Positions 16,320-24,940 of a stretch of DNA of 64,000 nucleotides are shown one piece after another (the stretch's first letter is position 1; each line of letters opens with the position of its first letter). Position numbers and translations under genes: made by a program. Source of the stretch: Rhizobiaceae bacterium (GTDB lineage: Bacteria; Pseudomonadota; Alphaproteobacteria; Rhizobiales; Rhizobiaceae); the NCBI GenBank assembly GCA_023953845.1, contig JAMLJC010000001.1, positions 3,544,501 through 3,608,500 on the forward strand, written 5' to 3'. The notes under the pieces are model-generated. The model was not told the origin of the DNA. It did not search any database and saw only the letters and a program-made list of their open reading frames with translations.

Positions 16320-17693
16320 ATGAACTTTCGGCTGCGCTCGCTCACCCTGCGCGTCATCGCCTTCTCCACCGCCTGGGCGGTGCTGGCGCTGATCGTCATC
16401 TCGACGGTGATAACCACGCTCTACCGGCAATCGAGCGAGCGCGGGTTCGACAGCGTGCTCTCGGCGCACCTGTTCAACCTGATCGGTTCGGTCGGCGTGT
16501 CGGAGGCCGGTTTCCTCACCGGCAGTCCCGATCTCGGCGATTTGCGGTTCTCGGAGCCCCAGTCCGGCTGGTACTGGTCGGTCGAACCTGTGTCGGGCGA
16601 ACTGAAAGGCTCGCTGCGCTCATCCTCCATGACGGGGTCGATACCCTCGCCGAGCGCGACCGACGTGCCGTTCAATCCGAGCTTCCAGCGCAACTACATC
16701 ACGGACGGCATCGACGGCGAGAGGCTGGAAGTCTTCGAAAGCGAGTTCGTTCTCGACAACGCCAACCGTGTGGCGCGCTTCCGGGTGATGGGCAACCGCA
16801 CGGAACTGGAGGACGAGATCGCCGGCTTCGAGCGGCGGCTTTTCCTCTATCTGGCGATCTTCGGTTTCGGCATGATCGCGATCAACGCGCTGGCTATCCT
16901 TGTCGGCCTGCAACCGCTGCGCAGGGTGAGCGCCGCACTGGCGCAGGTGCGCGAAGGGACGGCCAAGCGGCTGACGGGTTCGTTCCCGGCCGAAATCGAG
17001 CCGCTGGCCAATGAGACCAACGCGCTGATCGACAACAACCGCCGCATCGTCGAGCGCTCCCGCACGCAGGTGGGCAACCTCGCGCATTCGCTGAAGACGC
17101 CGCTGGCCGTGCTGCTCAACGAATCGCGCACGATCGGCGGCGACAAGGGGCGGCTGCTGGCCGATCAGGCGACGGCGATGCAGCAGCAGGTGGAGCATTA
17201 TCTACAGCGGGCGCGCATCGCCGCGCAGCGAGAGAGCGTCGTCTACCGGACGCCTGTGGTCGAGACATTGACGCCCATAGTGCGCGTTTTCCAGAAATTG
17301 AAACCGGATATCAAGGTCGTCTTCGTCAAACCCCGGCGCGATGTGCTGTTCGGCGGCGAAAAGGCGGATCTGGAGGAAATCGTCGGCAATCTGCTCGAAA
17401 ACGCCTCGAAATGGGGGAAGTCGCAGGCGCGCCTTTCGGTCGTCGCCCCGACAGACGGCGAGGAACAAAAAACCTTCCAGCTCCGTATAGAGGACGACGG
17501 CCCCGGCATACCGGAGGAAAAGGCGCGGGAGGTGCTCCGGCGCGGAGCACGGCTGGACGAGACCAAACCCGGAACCGGCCTCGGTCTCGCCATCGTTTCC
17601 GATCTGGTCAAGGAATATGGCGGCACGCTCGGCCTCGACCGCTCCGACCTTGGCGGGCTGCGGGTGACGGTCGAACTTGCCGCGGTCACCTGA
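16320..17693 (+). CDS. feuQ: Sensor histidine kinase FeuQ-like
   Basis: A 457-aa inner membrane kinase partnering the preceding regulator. TM1 is at approx. 10-34, a 135-residue periplasmic sensor region follows, and TM2 is at approx. 173-197 (LFLYLAIFGFGMIAINALAILVGL). A HAMP-like linker leads to the dimerisation helix with phospho-accepting His256 in NLAHSLKTPLAVL. The ATP lid motifs are NLLENASKWG, DDGPGIPEEKA and GTGLGLAIVSDL. The sensor region has no recognised ligand fold. The pair is probably regulated by the small periplasmic protein encoded at 15242-15544. Confidence 0.88.
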   Translation: MNFRLRSLTLRVIAFSTAWAVLALIVISTVITTLYRQSSERGFDSVLSAHLFNLIGSVGVSEAGFLTGSPDLGDLRFSEPQSGWYWSVEPVSGELKGSLRSSSMTGSIPSPSATDVPFNPSFQRNYITDGIDGERLEVFESEFVLDNANRVARFRVMGNRTELEDEIAGFERRLFLYLAIFGFGMIAINALAILVGLQPLRRVSAALAQVREGTAKRLTGSFPAEIEPLANETNALIDNNRRIVERSRTQVGNLAHSLKTPLAVLLNESRTIGGDKGRLLADQATAMQQQVEHYLQRARIAAQRESVVYRTPVVETLTPIVRVFQKLKPDIKVVFVKPRRDVLFGGEKADLEEIVGNLLENASKWGKSQARLSVVAPTDGEEQKTFQLRIEDDGPGIPEEKAREVLRRGARLDETKPGTGLGLAIVSDLVKEYGGTLGLDRSDLGGLRVTVELAAVT

Positions 17694-17762
17694 CAACGGT
17701 ATGGCATTTGCAGCGAATCCCGGCATAGATACCGGGAACGCTCGCCATCACGTGGCGTTCAA

Positions 17763-18215
17763 ATGCCGGTGAAGACGATGAAATTGAAAGCTCTTTTGAT
17801 TGCCGGCGCGGTCGCGCTTTCCGGGTGCACGACGACCGGCATCGGTACGCCCTCGATCCCCCGCACCGGCGGGTCGGGAACCGGCAACAGCGGCAAGGTC
17901 GCAGCCGCCATCATCGCCGCGATGAACGGCGGGCTGGTCGGCGGCAAGATCGGCGCTGGCCTCAGCGAACGTGACCGCGCCGCGGCGCTCGAGGCGGAGT
18001 ATCGCGCTCTCGAGTACACGCCGAGCGGCCGTCCGGTGTCCTGGAAGGGCGCACGGGCGGACGTCTACGGCGAAGTCACCGGCGGTCAGCCCTATCGGGT
18101 CGGATCTCAGGACTGCCGCCAGTACACCCACACAATCTATGCAGGCGGCCAGCCGCGAACCGCGCGCGGAAGCGCCTGCCGCAACGCCGACGGCAGTTGG
18201 ACCCCGCTGACGTAG
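17763..18215 (+). CDS. Outer membrane lipoprotein, RT0821/17-kDa surface antigen-like
   Basis: A 150-aa lipoprotein with a signal peptide ending in the lipobox LSGC (Cys22). A low-complexity Gly/Ser linker and a glycine-zipper-like stretch (IIAAMNGGLVGGKIGAG) follow, then a C-terminal domain with the pattern GQPYRVGSQDCRQYTHTI...ACRNADGSWTPL, typical of the RT0821/Lpp0805 surface protein family of alphaproteobacteria. ATG 17778 is an alternative start with a better Shine-Dalgarno (ggtgaa). It stands alone between feuQ and the ccm operon. Confidence 0.85.
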   Translation: MPVKTMKLKALLIAGAVALSGCTTTGIGTPSIPRTGGSGTGNSGKVAAAIIAAMNGGLVGGKIGAGLSERDRAAALEAEYRALEYTPSGRPVSWKGARADVYGEVTGGQPYRVGSQDCRQYTHTIYAGGQPRTARGSACRNADGSWTPLT

Positions 18216-18338
18216 GGTCAAATGAGCAGGTCCTGACCCTGACCGCGGAATCCGATTGATCTGGCGCAGGTCGGCGTCGTCAAATCGTCGCATTGGTGGC
18301 CAATTGGCACTGGGACCAACGGCGGTTATTTAGACCTC

Positions 18339-19460
18339 ATGCTTTTCTGGATCGTCGCAGCACTGTTGACGCTCGCCGCGAGCCTCGTCGTGCTCGTGCC
18401 GCTCAGCCGTGAGCGCGTGACGGTCCGGTCCACCGCCGACAACGACCTCGAAGTCTATCGCGATCAACTGGCGGAAGTGGATCGCGACATCCAGCGAAAC
18501 CTGATCGACAGGACGGAGGCCGAGCAGGCGAAGGCGGAAATCGGAAAACGCATCCTCCGGCTCGCCGGGACTGGCGGCGTGGCGCAGCCTGCTGCGCGCC
18601 GCGCTTCGGCGCTGGTGGGCGGCCTGGCCGTGCTGGCGATCCCGCTGGTCAGCTGGGGCGTCTACGGGCTGCTCGGCTCGCCCGACCTGCCGTCGCAGCC
18701 GCTCGAAGCCCGTCTCGAAAAGGCGCCGTCGCAAAGCACTCCTGACGAGCTGGTGGCGCGCGCCGAGCGGGCGCTTCGCAAAAGCCCCGGCGACGGTCGC
18801 GGCTGGGATGCGCTGGCGCCGGTCTATCAAAGGCTCGGCCGCGCCAACGAGGCCGTGTTCGCATACCGAAACGCGATCCGGCTTCTCGGCGACAGTCCCG
18901 AACGCCATGCGGGCCTCGGCGTGGCGCTGAGCGATGTCGCCGGAGGCACCGTGACGGCGGAGGCCCACGCCGCATTCGAGAAGGCGCTGGCGCTGGAGCC
19001 GGGCTTTGCGAAGGCGCGCTTCTATCTGAACATTGCGGCGGCACAGGAAGGCCGCCTGGACGAAGCCATCGCCGGATGGACGGAACTGGCTGCCGGCCTG
19101 CCAGACAATTCCGAGTGGCGGGAAGCGTCCCGACAGGCAATCGCGCTGGCCGAACAACGCAAATCGGTTGCAAGCGCTCCGGCTCCGTCTCAGGAGGATA
19201 TAACGGCGGCCGAAGGCATGTCGAACGAGGACCGCAACGCCATGATCGAGGCGATGGTGGCCTCGCTCGACGAAAAACTGCGGGCGAATCCGGACGATCC
19301 GGAAGGATGGAAGCGTCTGGTGCGCTCCTATGTCGTACTGGGCAATCAGGATGCTGCGCGCGACGCCCTTGCGCGCGGCAGGAAGGCGCTGACGAAGCCG
19401 GACGCGGCGAACGATCTGACGGCGTTCGCGTCTTCTCTCGGCGTGACGGTGACGGAATAA
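18339..19460 (+). CDS. ccmI: Cytochrome c biogenesis protein CcmI/CycH (apocytochrome chaperone)
   Basis: CcmI presents apocytochrome c to the heme ligation complex. The 373-aa protein has TM1 at residues 1-20, a cytoplasmic coiled-coil region with the conserved VYRDQLAEVDRDIQR segment and EAEQAKAEIGKRIL, and TM2 at approx. 88-110. A periplasmic TPR domain follows, with repeats such as GRGWDALAPVYQRLGRANEAVFAYRNA and a second set near residues 310-345. It is the first gene of a tightly overlapping operon: its stop TAA overlaps the ccmE start (TAATG). Confidence 0.92.
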   Translation: MLFWIVAALLTLAASLVVLVPLSRERVTVRSTADNDLEVYRDQLAEVDRDIQRNLIDRTEAEQAKAEIGKRILRLAGTGGVAQPAARRASALVGGLAVLAIPLVSWGVYGLLGSPDLPSQPLEARLEKAPSQSTPDELVARAERALRKSPGDGRGWDALAPVYQRLGRANEAVFAYRNAIRLLGDSPERHAGLGVALSDVAGGTVTAEAHAAFEKALALEPGFAKARFYLNIAAAQEGRLDEAIAGWTELAAGLPDNSEWREASRQAIALAEQRKSVASAPAPSQEDITAAEGMSNEDRNAMIEAMVASLDEKLRANPDDPEGWKRLVRSYVVLGNQDAARDALARGRKALTKPDAANDLTAFASSLGVTVTE

Positions 19461-19900
19461 TGACGATGACGCGCAAACAGAAACGGCTGTCGGTGATCTT
19501 CGGCGCGCTCGCCTTTCTGGGAATGGCGACGGGCCTGACGCTGTTCGCGCTCGGGCAAAAGGCGTCCTACTTCTATATGCCGGCCGACCTGACGACCGCG
19601 TCGATCGAACCCGGGCAACGCATTCGTCTCGGCGGCCTCGTCGAGAAGGGCACCATCGTGCGCGGGCAGGGAACCGAGGTGTCCTTCGCCGTGACCGACG
19701 GCGAGAAGTCGGTGGAGGTCGCCTATACCGGCATTCTTCCCGATCTCTTCCGCGAGGAACAGGGCGTCATTACGGAAGGCACGTTCGAGCCGGACGGAGT
19801 TTTCCGCGCCGACAGCGTGCTGGCCAAGCACGATGAGAGCTATATGCCGCGAGAGGTGGCCGAGAGCCTGAAGGAGAAGGGCGTCTGGCAGCCCAACTGA
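19460..19900 (+). CDS. ccmE: Heme chaperone CcmE/CycJ
   Basis: CcmE receives heme from the CcmABCD module and passes it to CcmF. The 146-aa protein has an N-terminal signal anchor (SVIFGALAFLGMATGLTLFAL) and an OB-fold periplasmic domain. Its covalent heme-binding His124 lies in VLAKHDESYMP, with Tyr128 in the conserved HxxxY arrangement. ATG 19460 overlaps the ccmI stop and fits the family start; the frame extends upstream inside ccmI but without family resemblance. ccmABCDG are not in this window, as in rhizobia where they lie elsewhere. Confidence 0.93.
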   Translation: MTMTRKQKRLSVIFGALAFLGMATGLTLFALGQKASYFYMPADLTTASIEPGQRIRLGGLVEKGTIVRGQGTEVSFAVTDGEKSVEVAYTGILPDLFREEQGVITEGTFEPDGVFRADSVLAKHDESYMPREVAESLKEKGVWQPN

Positions 19901-19902
19901 GC

Positions 19903-21891
19903 ATGGTCGAGATCGGACATTTTTCCCTGGTTCTGGCGCTGGCGATCACGCTGGTGCAGTCGGTCGTGCCGGCGGTCGGCGCGCGCAACGGAGACGCGCG
20001 CCTGATGGCCGTGGCCCAGCCGGCGGCGGTCGCGAGCTTTGCCTTCACCGCGCTCGCCTTCGCGATTTTGGTCAATGCCTACGCGCAGTCCGACTTCTCG
20101 GTCCTCAATGTCTGGGAGAACTCCCATTCGTTGAAGCCCATGCTCTACAAGATCACGGGCGCCTGGGGGAACCATGAAGGCTCGATGCTCCTCTGGGTGT
20201 TGATCCTCACCCTGTTCGGCATGCTTGTCGCGCTGTTCGGCGGCAATCTCCCTGCGACGTTGCGCGCCAATGTCATCGCCGTGCAGGGCTGGGTCGGTAC
20301 GGCCTTCCTGCTCTTCATACTCACCACCTCCAATCCCTTCACGCGGCTCGATCCGGCGCCGATCGAAGGTCAGGACCTGAACCCGATCCTGCAGGATATC
20401 GGTCTCGCGGTGCATCCGCCGCTGCTTTATCTCGGCTATGTCGGCTTCTCCATCTGCTTCGCCTTCGCCGTGGCGGCGCTCATCGAGGGCCGCATCGACG
20501 CGGCATGGGCACGGTGGGTGCGGCCGTGGACGCTCGCCGCCTGGCTCTTTCTGACCGGCGGCATCACCATGGGCTCCTACTGGGCGTACTACGAGCTCGG
20601 CTGGGGCGGGTTCTGGTTCTGGGACCCGGTGGAAAACGCCTCCTTCATGCCGTGGCTCGCCGGCACCGCGCTGCTGCACTCGGCGATCGTCATGGAAAAG
20701 CGCGCGGCGCTGAAGATATGGACGCTGCTACTGGCGATCCTGACCTTCTCCCTGTCGCTGCTCGGCACGTTCCTCGTCCGCTCCGGCGTGCTGACCTCCG
20801 TCCACGCCTTCGCAACCGATCCCGGGCGCGGCATCTTCATTCTTTGCATCCTCGTCCTGTTCATAGGCGGCTCGCTGGCGCTGTTCGCGTTCCGCGCCTC
20901 GACGCTGACGGCGGGAGGCCTGTTCCATCCGGTGTCGCGGGAAGGCGCGCTGGTGCTCAACAACCTCTTCCTGACCACGGCGACGGCGACCGTGCTGGTC
21001 GGGACGCTCTACCCGCTGGTGATCGAGGCGGTCGGCGGCGACAAGATTTCGGTCGGCGAACCGTTCTTCAACCTGACCTTCGGGCCGCTGATGGCGCCGC
21101 TGCTTTGCGCCGTGCCGTTCGGACCGCTGCTGGCCTGGAAGCGCGGCGATCTTCTCGCCGTCTCGCAACGCCTGATGGCGGCCTTTGCCGGGGCGCTGGC
21201 GATCGTGCTCGTCGTCTATCTGTTCGTCGACGGCGCTTCGGTGTTCGCCGCGCTCGCCTGCGGGCTCGCGGCGTGGCTGATCCTCGGCGCGCTCACCGAC
21301 CTTTGGATCAAGGCAGGCTTCGGTTCGGCCGCGGCCGGCACGGCTCTGCGGCGTCTCGCCGGCCTGCCCATGTCGATGTTCGGCACGGCTGCGGCGCATC
21401 TCGGGCTTGGGCTGACATTGCTGGGCATCGTCGGCACGCTGGCTTTCCAGCAGGAGCGGATCGTGGAGATAAAGCCCGGCGAAGCGATCGAGATCGCCGG
21501 CTACAGACTGGTCTATGAAGGCCTCGGCCCCTTCAAGGGCGCCAACTACGACGAGGAGCAGGGCACGTTCCGGATCATGAGCAGCGGCGGCGCCGACATC
21601 GGCACTGTCGTATCGGCGAAGCGCTTCTATCCCGCACGCCGCATGCCGACGACAGAGGCCGGCATTCGCACGATGGGCTTCAGCCAGCTCTATGTTTCGC
21701 TGGGCGACCAAACGACGTCCGGCGGCATCGTCGCGCGCGTCTGGTGGAAGCCGATGGTGACGCTGATCTGGATCGGCGGGCTGGTGATGATGGCTGGCGC
21801 CGGCGTCTCGCTGTTCGACCGCCGCCTGCGTGTCGGCGCTCCTGCGAAACGTCGCGCCGCGAAACCGGCAGTGCAGGGCGGGGCGGCCTGA
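19903..21891 (+). CDS. ccmF: Heme lyase subunit CcmF/CycK
   Basis: A 662-aa polytopic inner membrane protein that reduces and ligates heme to the CXXCH motif of apocytochromes. It contains the tryptophan-rich WWD-type signature LGWGGFWFWDPVENASFMPWL (residues approx. 225-245), conserved histidines (WGNHEGSMLLW, VHPPLLYLGY), about 14-15 hydrophobic segments, and a periplasmic domain at approx. 520-610. It starts 2 bp after ccmE and overlaps ccmH by 3 bp, so it is translationally coupled. Confidence 0.95.
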   Translation: MVEIGHFSLVLALAITLVQSVVPAVGARNGDARLMAVAQPAAVASFAFTALAFAILVNAYAQSDFSVLNVWENSHSLKPMLYKITGAWGNHEGSMLLWVLILTLFGMLVALFGGNLPATLRANVIAVQGWVGTAFLLFILTTSNPFTRLDPAPIEGQDLNPILQDIGLAVHPPLLYLGYVGFSICFAFAVAALIEGRIDAAWARWVRPWTLAAWLFLTGGITMGSYWAYYELGWGGFWFWDPVENASFMPWLAGTALLHSAIVMEKRAALKIWTLLLAILTFSLSLLGTFLVRSGVLTSVHAFATDPGRGIFILCILVLFIGGSLALFAFRASTLTAGGLFHPVSREGALVLNNLFLTTATATVLVGTLYPLVIEAVGGDKISVGEPFFNLTFGPLMAPLLCAVPFGPLLAWKRGDLLAVSQRLMAAFAGALAIVLVVYLFVDGASVFAALACGLAAWLILGALTDLWIKAGFGSAAAGTALRRLAGLPMSMFGTAAAHLGLGLTLLGIVGTLAFQQERIVEIKPGEAIEIAGYRLVYEGLGPFKGANYDEEQGTFRIMSSGGADIGTVVSAKRFYPARRMPTTEAGIRTMGFSQLYVSLGDQTTSGGIVARVWWKPMVTLIWIGGLVMMAGAGVSLFDRRLRVGAPAKRRAAKPAVQGGAA

Positions 21892-22349
21892 TGCGTCGCT
21901 TCGCTCTGGCGCTGTCGATGTTTGTGGCGCTGTCTGCGCCGGCCTTCGCGGTGCTGCCCGACGAGGTGCTGTCGGACCCGGCGCTGGAGGCGCGTGCGCG
22001 CAATCTGTCGCATGAACTGCGCTGCATGGTCTGCCAGAACCAGTCGATAGACGATTCGAACGCCGAGCTGGCGCGCGACCTGCGCTTGCTCGTGCGCGAA
22101 CGGATAGAGGCCGGCGACACGGACGAGCAGGTGATCGGCTATGTGGTCGCGCGCTACGGCGAATTCGTGCTTCTCAAGCCGCGATTCAGCCTGCGCAACG
22201 CGTTTCTGTGGGGCACGCCGGTCGTGCTCCTGCTCGCGGGCGGGATTTTCATCCTGCTCAATACGCGGCGGAGGCAGCGGCACGAAACACGCCTTTCGGC
22301 AGAGGAAGCCGAGGCCGTGGAACGGCTTCTCGGCAAGTCCGAGGGCTGA
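21891..22349 (+). CDS. ccmH: Cytochrome c maturation thioreductase CcmH/CycL
   Basis: CcmH keeps apocytochrome cysteines reduced. The 152-aa protein has a signal peptide (LALSMFVALSAPAFA), the redox motif LRCMVCQNQSI with Cys45 and Cys48, and a C-terminal membrane helix (AFLWGTPVVLLLAGGIFILL). ATG 21891 overlaps the ccmF stop (TGATG). It ends the four-gene operon; the next gene, degP, has its own leader of about 157 bp. Confidence 0.94.
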   Translation: MRRFALALSMFVALSAPAFAVLPDEVLSDPALEARARNLSHELRCMVCQNQSIDDSNAELARDLRLLVRERIEAGDTDEQVIGYVVARYGEFVLLKPRFSLRNAFLWGTPVVLLLAGGIFILLNTRRRQRHETRLSAEEAEAVERLLGKSEG

Positions 22350-22398
22350 CGGTCGAAGGGCGCCTGGGCGGCTGGCGTATCCTAGATAGTGCCGCGCG

Positions 22399-22440
22399 AC
22401 ATTACAAAAGTTTCATTTTGCGGAAATGGCGCGGTAATGT
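22399..22440. promoter_or_regulatory. Inverted repeat in the degP leader
   Basis: In the 157-bp gap between ccmH and degP, acattac (22399-22405) and gtaatgt (22434-22440) are perfect inverted repeats flanking an AT-richer 28-bp core (aaaagtttcattttgcgg). The layout could be a regulator-binding palindrome or part of the degP promoter. No regulator family can be named from the sequence. Confidence 0.3.
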
Positions 22441-22506
22441 GCCGTTTCCTATTTCTCGGTCCAAGGATGCGGCCCCCCGCGCATCTCTTTCTAGAGGACC
22501 AAGAAG

Positions 22507-24039
22507 ATGAAAACTCCCTCCAATATCCCTTCGCGCACCCGGGCCCGGTTGCTCGCGGCGGTCGCATCGGTGGCCATCGCCGGCTCGATCGGTCTGGGCG
22601 CCGCCGTCACCGGCACCGCGCCGGTTCTGGCCGAGGCTGTCCGCGTCGAAGCGCCTCAGGCTCCCGGCTTCGCCAATGTCGTCGAAAAGGTTTCCCCGGC
22701 CGTCGTCAGCGTCCGGGTCAAGTCCAGGATCGAGCCGGCCTCGGACGACAGCGCCCAGATGTTCGGGGGCGACGGCCTCGAAAACCTGCCGCGTGACCAT
22801 CCGCTCTATCGCTTTTTCCGTGAATTCCGCGGCGATCGCAACGATCAGGATCGCAAGGCGCCGCGCTTCGGCCGCCGTGACCGCGACCACGACCGGCGCG
22901 TGACGTCGCAAGGCTCCGGCTTCTTCATCTCCGAGGACGGCTACCTCGTCACCAACAACCATGTCGTCGAGAACGGCACGGCCTTCACCGTGGTCACCGA
23001 TGACGGCAAGGAACTTGACGCGAAGCTCGTCGGTACCGATCCACGCACCGATCTCGCAGTCCTGAAAGTCGACGGGGACCAGAAGTTCACCTACGTCGCC
23101 TTTGCTGATGACGCCACGGTGCGCGTCGGCGACTGGGTCGTGGCCGTCGGCAACCCGTTCGGCCTCGGCGGCACGGTGACGGCGGGTATCGTCTCGGCGC
23201 GCGGCCGCGACATCGGCGCCGGGCCCTATGACGACTTCATCCAGATCGATGCCGCGGTCAACCGCGGCAATTCCGGCGGTCCCGCCTTCAACCTCAATGG
23301 CGAGGTCGTCGGCATCAACACCGCGATCTTCTCGCCATCCGGGGGCAATGTCGGCATCGCCTTCGCCATTCCGGCGTCGACGGCGCAGGAAGTCGTCAAC
23401 GATCTGATGAAGGACGGCACCGTGTCGCGCGGCTGGCTCGGCGTCGAGATTCAGCCGGTGACGCAGGACATCGCCGATTCCATCGGCCTCGAAGGCACGA
23501 AGGGCGCGCTGGTGTCCAACGCACAGGACGATGGTCCGGGCAAGAAGGCCGGCATCAAGGCGGGCGACGTCATCACTTCGGTCGATGGCAAGGAAGTGAC
23601 CTCGCCGAAGGAACTCGCCCGCCTGATCGGTGCGATGCAGCCGGGCAAGGCGATCGACGTCGTGCTGTGGCGCGGCGGCAAGTCGGAAACGCTGAGCCTT
23701 ACGCTCGGTGAACTGCCCAGCGGCGACAAGCAGGCTTCCGCCAGCCAGCCCGGCCCGGTCGAGCCAGGTACGCTGGAGGACATGGGCCTGACTGTCACGC
23801 GCGCCGAGGACGGCAAGGGTCTGGTCGTGACGGATGTCGATCCGGGCAGCGATGCCGCCGATCGCGGCATCCAGGCCGGCGACGTCATCACCTCCATCAA
23901 CTCGATGGAGGTGAACGGCACGCAGGATATCGAGAAGGCGCTCGCCGAGGCCTCCAAGGCGGGCCGCAAGGCGGTCCTCTTCCAGATCACCCGCGACAGC
24001 AACAACCGCTTCGTCGCGCTGCCCCTGGCGCAGGGCTGA
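22507..24039 (+). CDS. degP: Periplasmic serine protease DegP/HtrA (Do family)
   Basis: A 510-aa envelope quality-control protease and chaperone. It has a signal peptide at 1-43 and a trypsin-like domain with His152 (VTNNHVVENG), Asp182 (DPRTDLAVLKV) and Ser256 (NRGNSGGPAFNLNGEVVGIN). PDZ1 (approx. 285-375, SRGWLGVEIQPV) and PDZ2 (approx. 405-500) follow. The insert at residues 105-131 is rich in Asp and Arg (GDRNDQDRK, RRDRDHDRR), as in rhizobial DegP1. It follows the ccm operon and precedes a two-component pair that probably responds to envelope state. A strong hairpin follows its stop. Confidence 0.95.
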   Translation: MKTPSNIPSRTRARLLAAVASVAIAGSIGLGAAVTGTAPVLAEAVRVEAPQAPGFANVVEKVSPAVVSVRVKSRIEPASDDSAQMFGGDGLENLPRDHPLYRFFREFRGDRNDQDRKAPRFGRRDRDHDRRVTSQGSGFFISEDGYLVTNNHVVENGTAFTVVTDDGKELDAKLVGTDPRTDLAVLKVDGDQKFTYVAFADDATVRVGDWVVAVGNPFGLGGTVTAGIVSARGRDIGAGPYDDFIQIDAAVNRGNSGGPAFNLNGEVVGINTAIFSPSGGNVGIAFAIPASTAQEVVNDLMKDGTVSRGWLGVEIQPVTQDIADSIGLEGTKGALVSNAQDDGPGKKAGIKAGDVITSVDGKEVTSPKELARLIGAMQPGKAIDVVLWRGGKSETLSLTLGELPSGDKQASASQPGPVEPGTLEDMGLTVTRAEDGKGLVVTDVDPGSDAADRGIQAGDVITSINSMEVNGTQDIEKALAEASKAGRKAVLFQITRDSNNRFVALPLAQG

Positions 24040-24051
24040 TACCCGGCCGCG

Positions 24052-24087
24052 CTCTCCGCGATCCGACACCCCCCGGATCGCGGAGAG
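24052..24087 (+). terminator. Hairpin terminator after degP
   Basis: A perfect 14-bp stem (ctctccgcgatccg with cggatcgcggagag) encloses an 8-nt loop, starting 12 bp after the degP stop. No T tract follows, so it may act as a transcript-stabilising hairpin or partial terminator separating degP from the response regulator gene. Confidence 0.75.
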
Positions 24088-24186
24088 GAAAGGCGGGGCC
24101 GAGGCCGGAGCGTTTGTCAGTTCCACTCCGGCCTTGCGGCAGCGGCCTCCCAAACAGCCGCTGCCGCACCCACACAGGATGCCGCC

Positions 24187-24912
24187 ATGAACATGCGTGC
24201 CGCACCGCATCGGGAATTGTCGTATAACGACGCAATGAAGATTCTTGTGATCGAGGACGACCGCGAGGCTGCGGACTATCTGCGCAAGGCGCTCGACGAA
24301 TCGGGGCACAATGCGCATGTCGCTTCCGATGGCGAGACAGGTCTCGTCATGGCCGAGAGCGGCGACTACGACGTGCTGATCGTGGATCGCATGCTGCCGC
24401 GACGCGACGGCCTCTCCGTCATCACCGAACTCAGGGCGCGCGGCAACCGGGCGCCGGTGCTCATCCTTTCGGCGCTGGGGGAGGTCGACGACCGCGTGAC
24501 GGGCCTGCGGGCCGGCGGCGACGACTATCTCACCAAGCCCTACGCGTTCTCGGAGCTTCTGGCGCGCATAGAAGTGCTCAACCGCCGCGGCGGGGCGCGG
24601 GATGCCGAGACCGTCTACCGCAGCGGCGACCTCGAACTCGACCGGCTGTCCCATACGGTGCGCCGCGCCGGCAAGGAGATCGTGCTGCAGCCGCGCGAGT
24701 TCCGCCTGCTCGAATATCTGATGCGCCATGCCGGGCAGGTCGTGACCCGCACCATGCTTCTCGAAAATGTCTGGGACTATCACTTCGACCCCCAGACCAA
24801 CGTCATCGACGTTCATATCTCGCGGCTGCGCGGCAAGATCGAAAAGGGCTTCGAAGGTCCCGTGCTGCATACCATCCGCGGCGCGGGCTACATGCTGAAG
24901 GCCGGCCAGTGA
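24187..24912 (+). CDS. OmpR-family response regulator
   Basis: A two-component regulator of 241 aa from ATG 24187, or 225 aa from ATG 24235. The shorter form begins MKILVIEDDREAADYL, as relatives do, and is the likelier start. With that numbering the phospho-acceptor is Asp51 (LIVDRMLPRRDG) and Lys101 is in LTKPYAF. A winged-helix domain ends NVIDVHISRLRGKI...IRGAGYMLK. A short palindrome gtcgt-ata-acgac lies at 24218-24230, just upstream of the second ATG. Its partner kinase follows, and the conserved rhizobial neighbourhood degP-RR-HK-glnE is retained. The signal is unknown. Confidence 0.88.
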   Translation: MNMRAAPHRELSYNDAMKILVIEDDREAADYLRKALDESGHNAHVASDGETGLVMAESGDYDVLIVDRMLPRRDGLSVITELRARGNRAPVLILSALGEVDDRVTGLRAGGDDYLTKPYAFSELLARIEVLNRRGGARDAETVYRSGDLELDRLSHTVRRAGKEIVLQPREFRLLEYLMRHAGQVVTRTMLLENVWDYHFDPQTNVIDVHISRLRGKIEKGFEGPVLHTIRGAGYMLKAGQ

Positions 24913-24940
24913 CGCGCTTCGCGGATTTTGCCCGGTAGAC

